Shown piece by piece: positions 49,994-59,490 of a stretch of DNA of 64,000 bases. The notes beneath the pieces are model-generated. The model was given only the letters and a program-made list of their open reading frames with translations, made no database searches and was not told the origin of the DNA. Both the position numbers and the translations under genes were made by a program. The stretch lies in contig CALPCJ010000010.1 of the NCBI GenBank assembly GCA_943192975.1, positions 1 through 64,000 of the forward strand. Direction: 5' to 3'. How positions within the stretch are numbered: position 1 is the first letter of the stretch; the number at the start of each line of letters is the position of its first letter. This stretch comes from Senimuribacter intestinalis (lineage in GTDB: Bacteria > Bacillota > Clostridia > Peptostreptococcales > Anaerovoracaceae).

Positions 49994-50087
49994 AGTTGTG
50001 CAGGGAAAAGTTTTATAGTATTGATTTGCACAACTCTTGGCGGTGTCGGTTGTGCTAATAAGCGAAACATGGCTTCCTTTGCACAAC
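49994..50087. repeat. Intergenic word cluster G (TTGTGC/GCACAA)
   Basis: Copies start at 49996, 50028, 50050 and 50081. AGTTGTGCA (49994-50002) pairs with TGCACAACT (50027-50035), and GTTGTGC (50049-50055) pairs with GCACAAC (50081-50087), giving two tandem hairpins. It lies between glyA and plsX in a gap with no ORF. Confidence 0.5.
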
Positions 50088-50113
50088 GGTAACGTAGTTT
50101 TTGGTTCTATGTT

Positions 50114-50190
50114 AAATGTTGAGGTCGCTTCCTAACATTTATTATAGAATCCTTCCATTTCTTGCATAAAACATGGAATTGTGTTAAAAT
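50114..50190 (+). promoter_or_regulatory. Promoter of plsX with an upstream inverted repeat
   Basis: TTGCAT (50162-50167), 17 bases, TAAAAT (50185-50190). Upstream, AAATGTT (50114-50120) and AACATTT (50134-50140) are an inverted pair that may bind a fatty-acid regulator; which one is unknown. Confidence 0.5.
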
Positions 50191-50232
50191 AAATTATGTA
50201 TGCTCACGCGACAGCGAGCTAGGAGGAACAGA

Positions 50233-51246
50233 ATGAGAATTTTATTGGACGGTATGGGTGGCGACCACGCGCCGGAAGTTATTGTAGAAGGTGCAGTTGC
50301 AGCAGCAAAAGAGATTAAAGATAAGATTACGATTATTGGTCATGAGGATAAAATCAGAGCATGCCTTGCTAAATACGGGACCATTTCTGAAAAGATAGAG
50401 GTCATTGACGCAAGCGAAGAAATCACCAACGATGAAGCTCCTGTCAAGGCGGTTAGAACTAAAAAGGATTCTTCTATTGTCAAGGGTCTTAACATGGTGA
50501 AGAACAAAGAAGCGGATGTGTTCCTTTCGGCAGGAAGCACCGGGGCACTTCTGGCAGGAGGACTTTTTATTCTGGGAAGAATTCAAGGAATCGACAGACC
50601 GACCCTGGCAACAGTTTATCCAGTCATCGGCATGCAGCCGTCTCTTTTGGTAGATACCGGCGCTAACGCAGAGTGCAAGCCAGGCAATCTTTTAGAGTTT
50701 GCCACTATGGGCAGCATTTATATGGAAAAGGTTTTGAAGAGAGAGAACCCGACTGTAGGACTTGTCAATAACGGAACAGAAGAAGGCAAAGGTACTACTT
50801 TGACAAAGGCTGCCTATGAACTGCTTTCAAAGAGTAATCTGAACTTTATCGGCAGCATTGAGGCAAGAAGTCTGCAGGATGGCATTTGCGATATCATCGT
50901 TACAGATGGTTTTACGGGGAATGCAATCATTAAATTGACAGAAGGTATGGGTTTGATGGTACTTCGCGAGATGAAGCGCAGATTTCTGTCAACGACTAAG
51001 TCCAAACTTGGTGCGGTTCTTTTGAAAGATCAGCTTTCAGAAATTAAAAAAGAGTTTAACTACGCAGAATATGGTGGGGCGCCGCTTCTTGGCGTAAAGG
51101 GAGCCCTTCTGAAAATGCATGGCTCTTCTGATGCTCTGGCCGTAAAGCAGACCATCATGAAGGCAATCCCTTATGTGGAGGAAAATGTGGTAGATACCAT
51201 ACAGAATTCAGTTTTGGAGATTGAGGAGATACTAATCAGTGAATAA
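50233..51246 (+). CDS. plsX: Phosphate acyltransferase PlsX
   Basis: 337 residues. Family motifs: ILLDGMGGDHAPEVIVEGAV, SAGSTGALLAGGLFILGRI, DTGANAECKPGNLLEFA and VTDGFTGNAIIKLTEGM. It converts acyl-ACP to acyl-phosphate, the first step of phospholipid synthesis. AGGAGGAA precedes ATG 50233. The usual acpP between plsX and rnc is missing here. It overlaps rnc by eight bases. PlsY, the next enzyme, is encoded at 57813. Confidence 0.95.
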   Translation: MRILLDGMGGDHAPEVIVEGAVAAAKEIKDKITIIGHEDKIRACLAKYGTISEKIEVIDASEEITNDEAPVKAVRTKKDSSIVKGLNMVKNKEADVFLSAGSTGALLAGGLFILGRIQGIDRPTLATVYPVIGMQPSLLVDTGANAECKPGNLLEFATMGSIYMEKVLKRENPTVGLVNNGTEEGKGTTLTKAAYELLSKSNLNFIGSIEARSLQDGICDIIVTDGFTGNAIIKLTEGMGLMVLREMKRRFLSTTKSKLGAVLLKDQLSEIKKEFNYAEYGGAPLLGVKGALLKMHGSSDALAVKQTIMKAIPYVEENVVDTIQNSVLEIEEILISE

Positions 51247-51937
51247 CGGAGATTTTGAGAAGAAAATCCAATATATATTTAAAGATAAAGAACTTTTGAA
51301 CAAGGCGCTGACCCACAGTTCCTTCTGCAGAGAGCATGGAACTGAGGTTAAAAATAACAACGAGCGGCTGGAGTTCTTAGGTGACGCTTTTTTTGACGCA
51401 ATTATTAGTGTGGAGCTTTATAAGCTTTTGGAAAAAGTGGATGAAGGAAAACTGACTAAAACCAGAGCTCTTATTGTCTGCGAAAAGTCTTTGGCGCAGG
51501 TGGCAAGACGCCTTGACATTGGTGCATATTTGAATATGGGAAAAGGCGAAGAACACTCTGGAGGCAGACACAGAGAATCCATTCTTGCTGATGCAGTGGA
51601 AGCTGTAGTAGGTGCTATTTATTTAGATGGCGGTTTTGAAGAAGCCTTTCGCTTTGTTTCAAGAGAGTTTGCGAAGACTATTGAGGATGCCCTTGCAGGC
51701 AGAATATTTACCGATTATAAGACGCAGGTGCAGGAAGTTCTGCAAAAACGCGGAAAGAAGATTATCATTTCCTATCACCTGGACAGAGAGGAAGGTCCAG
51801 ATCACGATAAAACCTTCTATGTCCATCTGTCCTGCAATGGCAAGGTGCTGGGGCGCGGGTCAGGCAAAAGCAAGAAAGAAGCGGAGCAAAATGCCGCAAG
51901 AGAAACCTTTCATCTGTTGTCAGAAAATCAGTTCTGA
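51239..51937 (+). CDS. rnc: Ribonuclease III
   Basis: 232 residues. RNase III domain: NNERLEFLGDAFFDAIIS and ILADAVEAVVGAIYLDGG, with the catalytic Asp and Glu. dsRBD at about 155-228 (DYKTQVQEVLQKRGKKI, GKSKKEAEQNAARE). It cuts double-stranded RNA, including rRNA precursors, and possibly the hairpins found in the intergenic clusters. It starts with GTG 51239 inside the end of plsX, with GAGGAG upstream. Confidence 0.94.
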   Translation: MNNGDFEKKIQYIFKDKELLNKALTHSSFCREHGTEVKNNNERLEFLGDAFFDAIISVELYKLLEKVDEGKLTKTRALIVCEKSLAQVARRLDIGAYLNMGKGEEHSGGRHRESILADAVEAVVGAIYLDGGFEEAFRFVSREFAKTIEDALAGRIFTDYKTQVQEVLQKRGKKIIISYHLDREEGPDHDKTFYVHLSCNGKVLGRGSGKSKKEAEQNAARETFHLLSENQF

Positions 51938-52001
51938 TAAAGGCATGAAATTAGTATGAGACAAAGAAAAACATAACTTAGTAGAAAGAGGAAAGGTCAG
52001 T

Positions 52002-55000
52002 ATGTATTTTAAGAGGCTAGAAATGCATGGGTTTAAATCCTTTGCTGAACCGGTAGTTATAGAGTTTCACGAGGGTGTAACTTGTATCGTAGGCCCCAAC
52101 GGAAGCGGAAAAAGTAATATCAGCGACGCCATCAGATGGGTGCTCGGCGAACAGAGTCCGAAAGCGCTTCGCGGCGGAAAAATGGAAGAGGTTATCTTTG
52201 CAGGGACAGCCAGCCGTAAATCACGTGGGATGGCTGAGGTTACTTTAGTAATTGATAATTCGACAGGTATTTTGAACATCGACTATAACGAGGTAGCCAT
52301 TACCAGAAGAATGTATCGCTCCGGTGAAAGTGAATATCTTATCAACAATAATCAGTGCAGGCTGAGAGATATCAGAGAGCTGATTATGGATACCGGAATC
52401 GGTGTTGACGGATATTCTCTCATTGGGCAGGGTAAAATTGCAGATATTGTCAGCAACAAACCGGAGAGCAGACGAGAAATTTTCGAGGAAGCTGCCGGTG
52501 TTGTCATGTACAAAAGCAAAAAGGCAGAAGCTGAGAGAAAGTTGGAATCCACCGGCAATAATCTTGATAGAGTCAACGATATCGTTTCAGAGATTGAGGG
52601 ACGAATCGATGGGCTTCGGGAAGACAGTATTAAGGCAAAGGAATATCTGGAGCTGAAAGAGCGCTATCGTGATTTAGAAATCAATATCACACTGAAGAAT
52701 ATAGATAATATTCTGTCCAGGAATGATATTTATCAGAAAGACATTGCAGGACTTTCTGAAGAACTTGCGGAAATCACTGAGAAGAAGAAAAATATCGACA
52801 AGGAAGAAGAAGCCGATAGAGAAAAGAACGAACATCTGGAACAACTGGGCAACGAAGCCAGGGACAAGCTGTTACATATCGTGGAAGAGATGAACCGCCG
52901 CAGCAGCGAAAGTCAGTTGAGCAAGGAGCGCCTTTCCGGTATCGAAAAGGACAGCGCCAGATTGACAGGCGAAATTGAGGAACTGTCGGGTCGTCTTTCA
53001 CGCGAAGAAGAAAATAAGGCGCAGCTTGAAAAATCTAAAGAAGAGATTGCGCGGAATCATGAAGAGGCAGCAGCATTGCTGCAGGAGCAGGTGACAGCAC
53101 ACAGTGCTTTGACACGTGAGGCTTCTGAGCTGACTGATACCATTGATAACAGCAGAGAAGAAATGTTTCGCCTGCATAATTTGAATGCTTCTAAAAAAAG
53201 TGAGGTAAAGAGTTACGAAAGTATTCGTGAGACTTTGCAAAAGCGCAAAGAGCAGCTCAATGAGGAAGCAAATGGTGCGGCAGAAAGCCAGGAAGAAAGC
53301 AATGGAATGCTTGCAAAGGCAGAGGCTGAAAGCCGTCAGAATGAGCAGTTGCTGGCCGAAATCAAGGCGAAGATTTCGGCACTGACGGAGGAAAGAAAAC
53401 AGCTGGAACACCGAAGAAAGATGAGCGGTGCCAGAGTTGAGGAACTGAAGCTTTCCGGCAGTCAGAAGGTTGCCAGAAAAAAGACCATTGAAGAGATGGA
53501 AAACAATTATGAAGGCTATAACTATGCGGTAAAGTATATCATGCGCAGCGGACTTTCTGGTATTTCCGGCGTGGTTGCCGAGCTGATGGAGGTTCCAACA
53601 GGACTTGAAGTTGCTATAGAGACGGCACTTGGAGGACAGATGCAGAACATTATCTGTGATGATGATGCCAGTGCAAAACGTGCCATTGCAAAACTGAAAG
53701 AAAATAAAGCGGGACGTCTTACTTTTCTTCCAGCTGCTTCTATAAAAGGAGGCAGGGCAAAGATTGATCAGCGGATTGCTGCCGATTCCGGTTATAAAGG
53801 TCTTGCAGCGGACTGCATTACCTGCAGAGATGAATACAGAAATATATTTGAATATCTGCTGGGAAGAGTTGTAATTGCAGCGGATATGGACGCCGCAATC
53901 AGACTTTCCAAAATTTCAGGAACCGGACTTCGTTTTGTAACGCTGGATGGAGAAATTATCAATGTCAGCGGCGCTATCACCGGCGGTAAATTCAAGAACA
54001 AAACGGCTAATCTTCTTGAACGGCGCAGTGAAATTACGACTTTAGAGAGAGAAATCGAAGCCTTGAGAGCAGAACTTTCAGAAGCTGCGGAGGAGAACCG
54101 CAAAGCGGCAGAAAAAGCAGAGGTTCTTGACGGTGAACTTGCAGAATTACGTCAGCGTCAGAGAGATACAGAATTGAAACAGGTATCCTTTGCGGGCAGA
54201 ATTACTGCGCTGAAAGATGCGCTTAACCAGATTACAGACAGCAGCGCAAGGTTTGCGCAGGAGCTTTCTTCCATTGAGAAAGACAGTAAAGACGCTGCGG
54301 CAACAGTAGAAACTCTCCTCGAAGAAATGAGGCAGGCGGAAACTCAAATTGAGACTCTAAATCACATGATTGAGGAAGCTATGGCTGCCTACGAGACCAA
54401 AAAGGCTGTCATTGATGAAGCAAGCGAAGGTATTACAAAGACCAGAATTGCCGCTACAGAATGGGAAAGCAAGAAGAACAATATAGAGAGCTTGCTTACG
54501 AGAATTTCTGAGACAGCAGAGGATTATCGTTTTCAGATTGAAACAAAAGAAAGACAGCTTTCAGCGCTGGGAGAAGAGAAGAACAGACTGCTCTTTGGCA
54601 CAGACGGCGCAGAGGAAGATATCGCAAGGCTTGCAGAAGAAAAGCAAAATACAGAAAACTATATCGAAGAGGTCGGAAGTCAGAGAAGCCTTTTGACTGA
54701 AAAGCTCAGCAGTGTAACCAAGGAGCAGCAGGGATATAACGAGAGACTGAATAGCTGTCAGGATCAGAAATATCAGCTGGAGATCAAGGTTGCAAAGAAC
54801 GAGACGCAGCTGGATACGCTGAAAGAAAGACTCTGGGAGGATTTTGAGATTTCCTATGCACAGGCAGTAGATTTGCGAAATCCAGATTTTGTCATGAGCA
54901 CTTCTGTAAAGGAAAGCAGAGACATCAGGAATAGAATCAGAGAGCTTGGTGAGGTCAATGTGGGCGCCATCAAGGAATACGAAACGGTAAGTCAACGCTA

Positions 55001-55550
55001 CGAGTTTTTGACAAGCCAGCGGGCGGATATCATTACCGCTATGGACGAGCTGCGGGGTATCATCGCAGAGATGGATACTACCATTAAGACTAAGTTCAAG
55101 GAGAATTTTGATCAGGTTGTGGAGCGCTTCGAAGTCATTTTCCGCGAGTTATTCGGCGGCGGCCATGCAGAACTTCGAATGGAAGATGAGAACAATCCGC
55201 TTGAATCAGGAATTGATATTATTGCGCAGCCGCCTGGCAAGAAGCTGCAGAACATCAATTTGATGAGCGGTGGTGAAAAAACTATGACTGCTATTGCACT
55301 GATGTTTGCGGTACTGAAAACAAAGCCGACGCCGTTCTGCATTTTGGACGAGGTAGAAGCAGCACTGGACGATGCTAACATCGATAGATTTGCAAAATAC
55401 CTGCGCAGATTCGATAACATTCAGTTTGCGCTGGTTACCCATCAGAAGGCAACTATGGAGCATGCAGACGTGCTCTATGGCGTAACCATGCCGGAGCAGG
55501 GAATTTCCAAGGTTCTCAGTCTGCGTTTTGGTGATGATTTTGCATTATAA
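52002..55550 (+). CDS. smc: Chromosome segregation protein SMC
   Basis: 1182 residues, family length. N-terminal head with Walker A CIVGPNGSGKSNISDAIRW, two long coiled coils, a hinge at about 510-670 with GLSGISGVVAELMEVPTGLE and GG-containing turns, and a C-terminal head with LMSGGEKTMTAIALMFA and FCILDEVEAALDDAN. It compacts and segregates chromosomes with ScpA and ScpB. GAAAGG precedes the ATG; it follows rnc by 64 bases. Confidence 0.96.
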   Translation: MYFKRLEMHGFKSFAEPVVIEFHEGVTCIVGPNGSGKSNISDAIRWVLGEQSPKALRGGKMEEVIFAGTASRKSRGMAEVTLVIDNSTGILNIDYNEVAITRRMYRSGESEYLINNNQCRLRDIRELIMDTGIGVDGYSLIGQGKIADIVSNKPESRREIFEEAAGVVMYKSKKAEAERKLESTGNNLDRVNDIVSEIEGRIDGLREDSIKAKEYLELKERYRDLEINITLKNIDNILSRNDIYQKDIAGLSEELAEITEKKKNIDKEEEADREKNEHLEQLGNEARDKLLHIVEEMNRRSSESQLSKERLSGIEKDSARLTGEIEELSGRLSREEENKAQLEKSKEEIARNHEEAAALLQEQVTAHSALTREASELTDTIDNSREEMFRLHNLNASKKSEVKSYESIRETLQKRKEQLNEEANGAAESQEESNGMLAKAEAESRQNEQLLAEIKAKISALTEERKQLEHRRKMSGARVEELKLSGSQKVARKKTIEEMENNYEGYNYAVKYIMRSGLSGISGVVAELMEVPTGLEVAIETALGGQMQNIICDDDASAKRAIAKLKENKAGRLTFLPAASIKGGRAKIDQRIAADSGYKGLAADCITCRDEYRNIFEYLLGRVVIAADMDAAIRLSKISGTGLRFVTLDGEIINVSGAITGGKFKNKTANLLERRSEITTLEREIEALRAELSEAAEENRKAAEKAEVLDGELAELRQRQRDTELKQVSFAGRITALKDALNQITDSSARFAQELSSIEKDSKDAAATVETLLEEMRQAETQIETLNHMIEEAMAAYETKKAVIDEASEGITKTRIAATEWESKKNNIESLLTRISETAEDYRFQIETKERQLSALGEEKNRLLFGTDGAEEDIARLAEEKQNTENYIEEVGSQRSLLTEKLSSVTKEQQGYNERLNSCQDQKYQLEIKVAKNETQLDTLKERLWEDFEISYAQAVDLRNPDFVMSTSVKESRDIRNRIRELGEVNVGAIKEYETVSQRYEFLTSQRADIITAMDELRGIIAEMDTTIKTKFKENFDQVVERFEVIFRELFGGGHAELRMEDENNPLESGIDIIAQPPGKKLQNINLMSGGEKTMTAIALMFAVLKTKPTPFCILDEVEAALDDANIDRFAKYLRRFDNIQFALVTHQKATMEHADVLYGVTMPEQGISKVLSLRFGDDFAL

Positions 55551-55595
55551 TTTGGATTAAGTAAAATACGGTGAAAACCGGAAAGGGATAAATTT

Positions 55596-56495
55596 ATGGC
55601 ATTATTTAAAGAGAAAAAAGGTTTTTTTGGTAAATTGTCCGAGCGAATCGGCGATGCCATCATGGGGAGACCAGAGATTGATGAAGACCTGATGGATGAA
55701 CTGGAAGAAATATTAATTACATCGGACATCGGCATGGATACTACCATGAAAATCATGGAAAACCTGAGAGCGTATATCAAGGAAAACTACATCACAAAGC
55801 CTGAGAATATCAAGGAAGCGCTTGCCAAGGTTATCGCACAGCTGATGGACAAAGGTGAGAGGAACAAACTTTGCGCAGATACGCCTTTAGTGATTCTGAT
55901 GATTGGAATTAACGGCGGCGGAAAGACTACATCCATTGCAAAGATTGGGCATAAGCTGAGAAGCGAAGGAAAGACCGTGCTGCTGGGTGCGGCGGACACA
56001 TTTAGAGCAGCAGCAGGAGAGCAGCTTGAAATCTGGGGACAGAGAATCGGCGTCAACACTGTGCGCCACCAGGAGGGGGCAGACCCTTCGGCAGTTATAT
56101 TCGATGCTATTCAGTCAGCAAAGGCTAAGGGCATGGATGTGCTGATCTGTGATACTGCAGGGAGACTGCAGACCAAGAAAAATCTGATGAACGAACTGGA
56201 AAAGATGAACAAGGTCATTTCCAGAGAGTTTCCTGAGGCGGCAAGAGAAACTCTGCTGGTGCTGGATGCAACTACAGGTAAAAATGCTGTTTCTCAGGCA
56301 CAGGAATTTAACGAAGTGGCAGAAATCACCGGTGTTGTGCTGACGAAACTGGATGGCACAGCTAAGGGCGGTATCGCCATCACTATTGCGGATGAATTTG
56401 ACCTTCCGATCAAGTATATCGGTGTAGGCGAGGGAATGGAAGACCTGAAAGAGTTTGATCCGTTAGAATTTGCGGGAGGAATTTTTAGTGAGTAA
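55596..56495 (+). CDS. ftsY: Signal recognition particle receptor FtsY
   Basis: 299 residues, short form without a long acidic A domain. N domain (about 1-90), G domain with MIGINGGGKTTSIAKIG (P-loop), DTAGRLQTKKNLMNEL, TKLDGTAKGG and YIGVGEGMEDLKEFDP. It docks SRP-ribosome complexes at the membrane. It follows smc by 45 bases, and overlaps der by eight. Confidence 0.95.
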   Translation: MALFKEKKGFFGKLSERIGDAIMGRPEIDEDLMDELEEILITSDIGMDTTMKIMENLRAYIKENYITKPENIKEALAKVIAQLMDKGERNKLCADTPLVILMIGINGGGKTTSIAKIGHKLRSEGKTVLLGAADTFRAAAGEQLEIWGQRIGVNTVRHQEGADPSAVIFDAIQSAKAKGMDVLICDTAGRLQTKKNLMNELEKMNKVISREFPEAARETLLVLDATTGKNAVSQAQEFNEVAEITGVVLTKLDGTAKGGIAITIADEFDLPIKYIGVGEGMEDLKEFDPLEFAGGIFSE

Positions 56496-57813
56496 ACCGA
56501 TAGTAGCCGTAGTGGGCAGACCAAACGTTGGAAAATCCACCTTTTTTAACAGAGTGGTGGGCAGACGAGTTTCCATCGTAGAGGACACCCCCGGCGTAAC
56601 CAGAGATAGAATTTATGCGGAGGCAGAGTGGAACGGCATTCACTTTGCATTAATTGATACCGGTGGTATTGAGCCTGATAGTGAAGATGTGATTCTTTCT
56701 CAGATGCGAGAGCAGGCGCAGACAGCTATGGATATGGCTGATGTAATACTTTTTATGGTAGATGGAAAAGAAGGTCTGACCCATGCCGATAACGAAGTAG
56801 CGATGATGCTGAGAAGAACTGGAAAAAAGGTCATGCTTCTTGTTAATAAAATTGATAATCCAAGAAATCTGCCCGATGATTTCTATGATTTTTATGAGCT
56901 GGGAATTGGCGAGCCTATCGCTATTTCTGCAGCCAATATGCTCAACTTCGGCGATGTGCTGGATGAAATTGTGGAGAGCTTTCCAAAGGGTCTTGATGAA
57001 GATGAGGAGGATGACATTAAGGTTGCTGTCATTGGAAAGCCAAATGTAGGAAAATCCTCTCTGATCAACTGCCTGATTGGAGAAAAGAGAGTTATCGTTT
57101 CTCCAATTGCAGGAACGACCAGAGACTCCATCGACACGCCTTTTGAGTGGGGCGGCGATCAGTATACCTTAATCGATACGGCTGGTATTCGCAGAAAGAG
57201 CAAAGTCAACGAAGATATTGAGCGCTACAGCGTGATTCGCGCCGTTGCAGCTATCGAGCGCTGCGACGTGTGTCTTCTGATGATTGATGCAGAGGAAGGC
57301 GTGACTGAGCAGGATAAGAAAATTGCAGGCGTTGCTCACGAGGCAGGCAAGGGCATAGTTATTGTCGTCAACAAGTGGGATCTGATTCAGAAAGAAACCA
57401 ACACGATGCGCGACTTTAAACGGGAAATCGAGGCAGAACTTCAGTTCATGTCCTATGCGCCGATGGTATTTATTTCTGTCAAAGATAAGCAGCGGGTTTT
57501 CGACGTCATCAAGATGGCAAAGTACGTAGCGGAAAAAAGAGCCCTACGGGTGCCGACTGGTCAGCTGAACAGTCTTGTTACCGACGCGACCATGATGAAA
57601 CAGCCGCCATCGGATAAGGGAAAAAGGCTGAAAATTTACTATGTAACCCAAGTAGGTGTAAAGCCACCGCTGTTTTCCTTCCAGATTAACAAACGGGATT
57701 TAATGCACTTCTCCTATGCCAGATATCTGGAAAACAAAATCAGAGAAGGCTTTGGTTTTGAAGGAACCTCAATCAAGTTTGTGTTCAGAGAAAAAGGAGA
57801 GAAGGAACAGTAG
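56488..57813 (+). CDS. der: GTPase Der (EngA)
   Basis: 441 residues. Two GTPase domains: GRPNVGKSTFFNRVVGR ... DTGG, and GKPNVGKSSLINCLIGE ... DTAGIRRKSK, then a KH-like domain (about 350-441). It acts in 50S ribosome assembly. GTG 56488 has GGGAGGA upstream and overlaps ftsY; the longer open frame is rejected. It shares its stop with the plsY start (TAGTG). Confidence 0.95.
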   Translation: MSKPIVAVVGRPNVGKSTFFNRVVGRRVSIVEDTPGVTRDRIYAEAEWNGIHFALIDTGGIEPDSEDVILSQMREQAQTAMDMADVILFMVDGKEGLTHADNEVAMMLRRTGKKVMLLVNKIDNPRNLPDDFYDFYELGIGEPIAISAANMLNFGDVLDEIVESFPKGLDEDEEDDIKVAVIGKPNVGKSSLINCLIGEKRVIVSPIAGTTRDSIDTPFEWGGDQYTLIDTAGIRRKSKVNEDIERYSVIRAVAAIERCDVCLLMIDAEEGVTEQDKKIAGVAHEAGKGIVIVVNKWDLIQKETNTMRDFKREIEAELQFMSYAPMVFISVKDKQRVFDVIKMAKYVAEKRALRVPTGQLNSLVTDATMMKQPPSDKGKRLKIYYVTQVGVKPPLFSFQINKRDLMHFSYARYLENKIREGFGFEGTSIKFVFREKGEKEQ

Positions 57814-58412
57814 TGGAAACCTTACAGTTTGTCATTGTTATTGTCATTGCCTATTTCCTTGGGAATATTTCCCCGGCAACGCTTCTTGCCAGAGCGGTCG
57901 GTAAGGATATCAAAAAAGAGGGAAGCGGCAATGCGGGAACGACCAATGCTCTTCGCGTACTGGGAAAAAAAGCGGCGATGATTACGCTGATTGTAGATAT
58001 CGGCAAAGGATTTATTGCCGTTAAGATAGGATTTGCATTTGCTGCGCCGCCTGCAGCAATGTTCTGCGCGCTGGCGGCATTTGTGGGGCATATTTGGCCT
58101 ATCGTGTTTAAATTTAAAGGCGGAAAGGGCGTAGCCGTTGCCTTTGGCGCAATTCTTGGCGTCAACTGGCAGCTGGCACTTCTTGCGCTTTTAGTGGTGG
58201 CTATCGTGGTGGCTTTGACCCGTATGGTATCCCTTGGGTCTATCACAGCAGCAGCTTCATTTCCCGTGTTTGCATATTTTATGGAGCCGGACTTTTTCTA
58301 TATCGGTATTGTCATGGCGGTACTTTTAATCTATGCACATCGCGGAAATATTAAACGTATTGTAAAAGGTGAGGAAAGCAGGCTTAGCTTGGGGAAGAAA
58401 GTTGACAAGTAG
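57813..58412 (+). CDS. plsY: Glycerol-3-phosphate acyltransferase PlsY
   Basis: 199 residues, five TM helices. Motifs: YFLGNISPATLLARAVGKDI, GSGNAGTTNALRVLGKKA and FKGGKGVAVAFGAIL, the three PlsY active-site loops. It uses the acyl-phosphate made by PlsX to acylate glycerol-3-phosphate, and GpsA, encoded next, supplies glycerol-3-phosphate. GTG start overlapping the der stop by one base. Confidence 0.94.
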   Translation: METLQFVIVIVIAYFLGNISPATLLARAVGKDIKKEGSGNAGTTNALRVLGKKAAMITLIVDIGKGFIAVKIGFAFAAPPAAMFCALAAFVGHIWPIVFKFKGGKGVAVAFGAILGVNWQLALLALLVVAIVVALTRMVSLGSITAAASFPVFAYFMEPDFFYIGIVMAVLLIYAHRGNIKRIVKGEESRLSLGKKVDK

Positions 58413-58432
58413 CCGGAAAGAAGGAAATTAAG

Positions 58433-59434
58433 ATGAAAACAATTGGTGTTATCGGTGCAGGCAGCTGGGGAACAGCTCTTGCAATTACACTGAGCAATAA
58501 GGGACATCAGGTTAAAATGTGTGATGTCAACATGGACCATGTAAAAGAGATGCAGGCGCACAGAGAAAATGTCAGGTACCTGCCGGGAATCAAATTTGGC
58601 GATCATCTGCAGATTGTAGAATCTACAGAAGAAGCGCTTGCTGGCGCAGATATTGCACTGTTTTCCGCACCAGCCCAGCATTTTAGAAGTGCCTTTGAAA
58701 AAGCGATTCCTTTTCTTGAGGATGACATGGTTGTTGTCAACGTGGCAAAGGGAATTGAGCAGGGAACCCTGATGCGTATGAGTGAAATCGCATATCTTCT
58801 GAAACCGGATGTAAAATATGTGGTACTTTCCGGTCCGTCTCATGCGGAAGAAGTGGGCAGAGCTATGCCGACGACTGTGGCGGTAGCTTCCAGGGATATG
58901 AAGCTGGCTGAATACGTGCAAGATGTGTTCATGACAGACAGATTCCGTGTTTACACCAACGATGATGTGTGCGGTGTGGAACTCGGGGGTTCTCTGAAAA
59001 ATATCATTGCTTTAGGTGCAGGTATTTCTGATGGAATCGGTTTTGGGGATAATGCAAAAGCGGCGCTGATGACCCGCGGCATTACAGAAATGTGCCGTCT
59101 TGGCGTGAAACTGGGCGCAGATATTGCAACGTTCTCAGGTCTTACCGGTATCGGTGATTTAATCGTAACTTGTACCAGCATGCATTCCAGAAATCGCCGC
59201 TGCGGCATTATGATCGGTGAGGGCATGAAACCCAGTGACGCAGTTGAAAAAGTCGGCATGGTCGTAGAAGGCATGTTCACGGCAGAAGCTGCTTATCAGC
59301 TGGCACAGAAAGTTGGTGTAGAAATGCCGATTACCGAGTGCATTTACAACTGTATCAACGAAAAAATCACCGCAAAGGACGCTGTGGAGCTTTTGATGGG
59401 CAGAGATAGAAAGAACGAAAAGCATATTGACTAG
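58433..59434 (+). CDS. gpsA: Glycerol-3-phosphate dehydrogenase [NAD(P)+]
   Basis: 333 residues. The Rossmann start is IGVIGAGSWGTALAITLSNK; VLSGPSHAEEVGRAMPTTVA and GGSLKNIIALGAGISDG contain the catalytic Lys region. It reduces dihydroxyacetone phosphate to glycerol-3-phosphate for phospholipid synthesis. GAAAGAAGGA precedes the ATG. It ends the plsX...gpsA block, followed by a hairpin. Confidence 0.95.
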   Translation: MKTIGVIGAGSWGTALAITLSNKGHQVKMCDVNMDHVKEMQAHRENVRYLPGIKFGDHLQIVESTEEALAGADIALFSAPAQHFRSAFEKAIPFLEDDMVVVNVAKGIEQGTLMRMSEIAYLLKPDVKYVVLSGPSHAEEVGRAMPTTVAVASRDMKLAEYVQDVFMTDRFRVYTNDDVCGVELGGSLKNIIALGAGISDGIGFGDNAKAALMTRGITEMCRLGVKLGADIATFSGLTGIGDLIVTCTSMHSRNRRCGIMIGEGMKPSDAVEKVGMVVEGMFTAEAAYQLAQKVGVEMPITECIYNCINEKITAKDAVELLMGRDRKNEKHID

Positions 59435-59440
59435 AAAGAT

Positions 59441-59463
59441 AGCCGGAGGGGGAACCTCCGGCT
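59441..59463 (+). terminator. Hairpin after gpsA
   Basis: AGCCGGAGG (59441-59449) pairs with CCTCCGGCT (59455-59463) around a 5-base loop. Only GTGTTTA follows, so termination may be partial. Confidence 0.55.
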
Positions 59464-59490
59464 GTGTTTATAATGAAAGGAGCCGGTATA

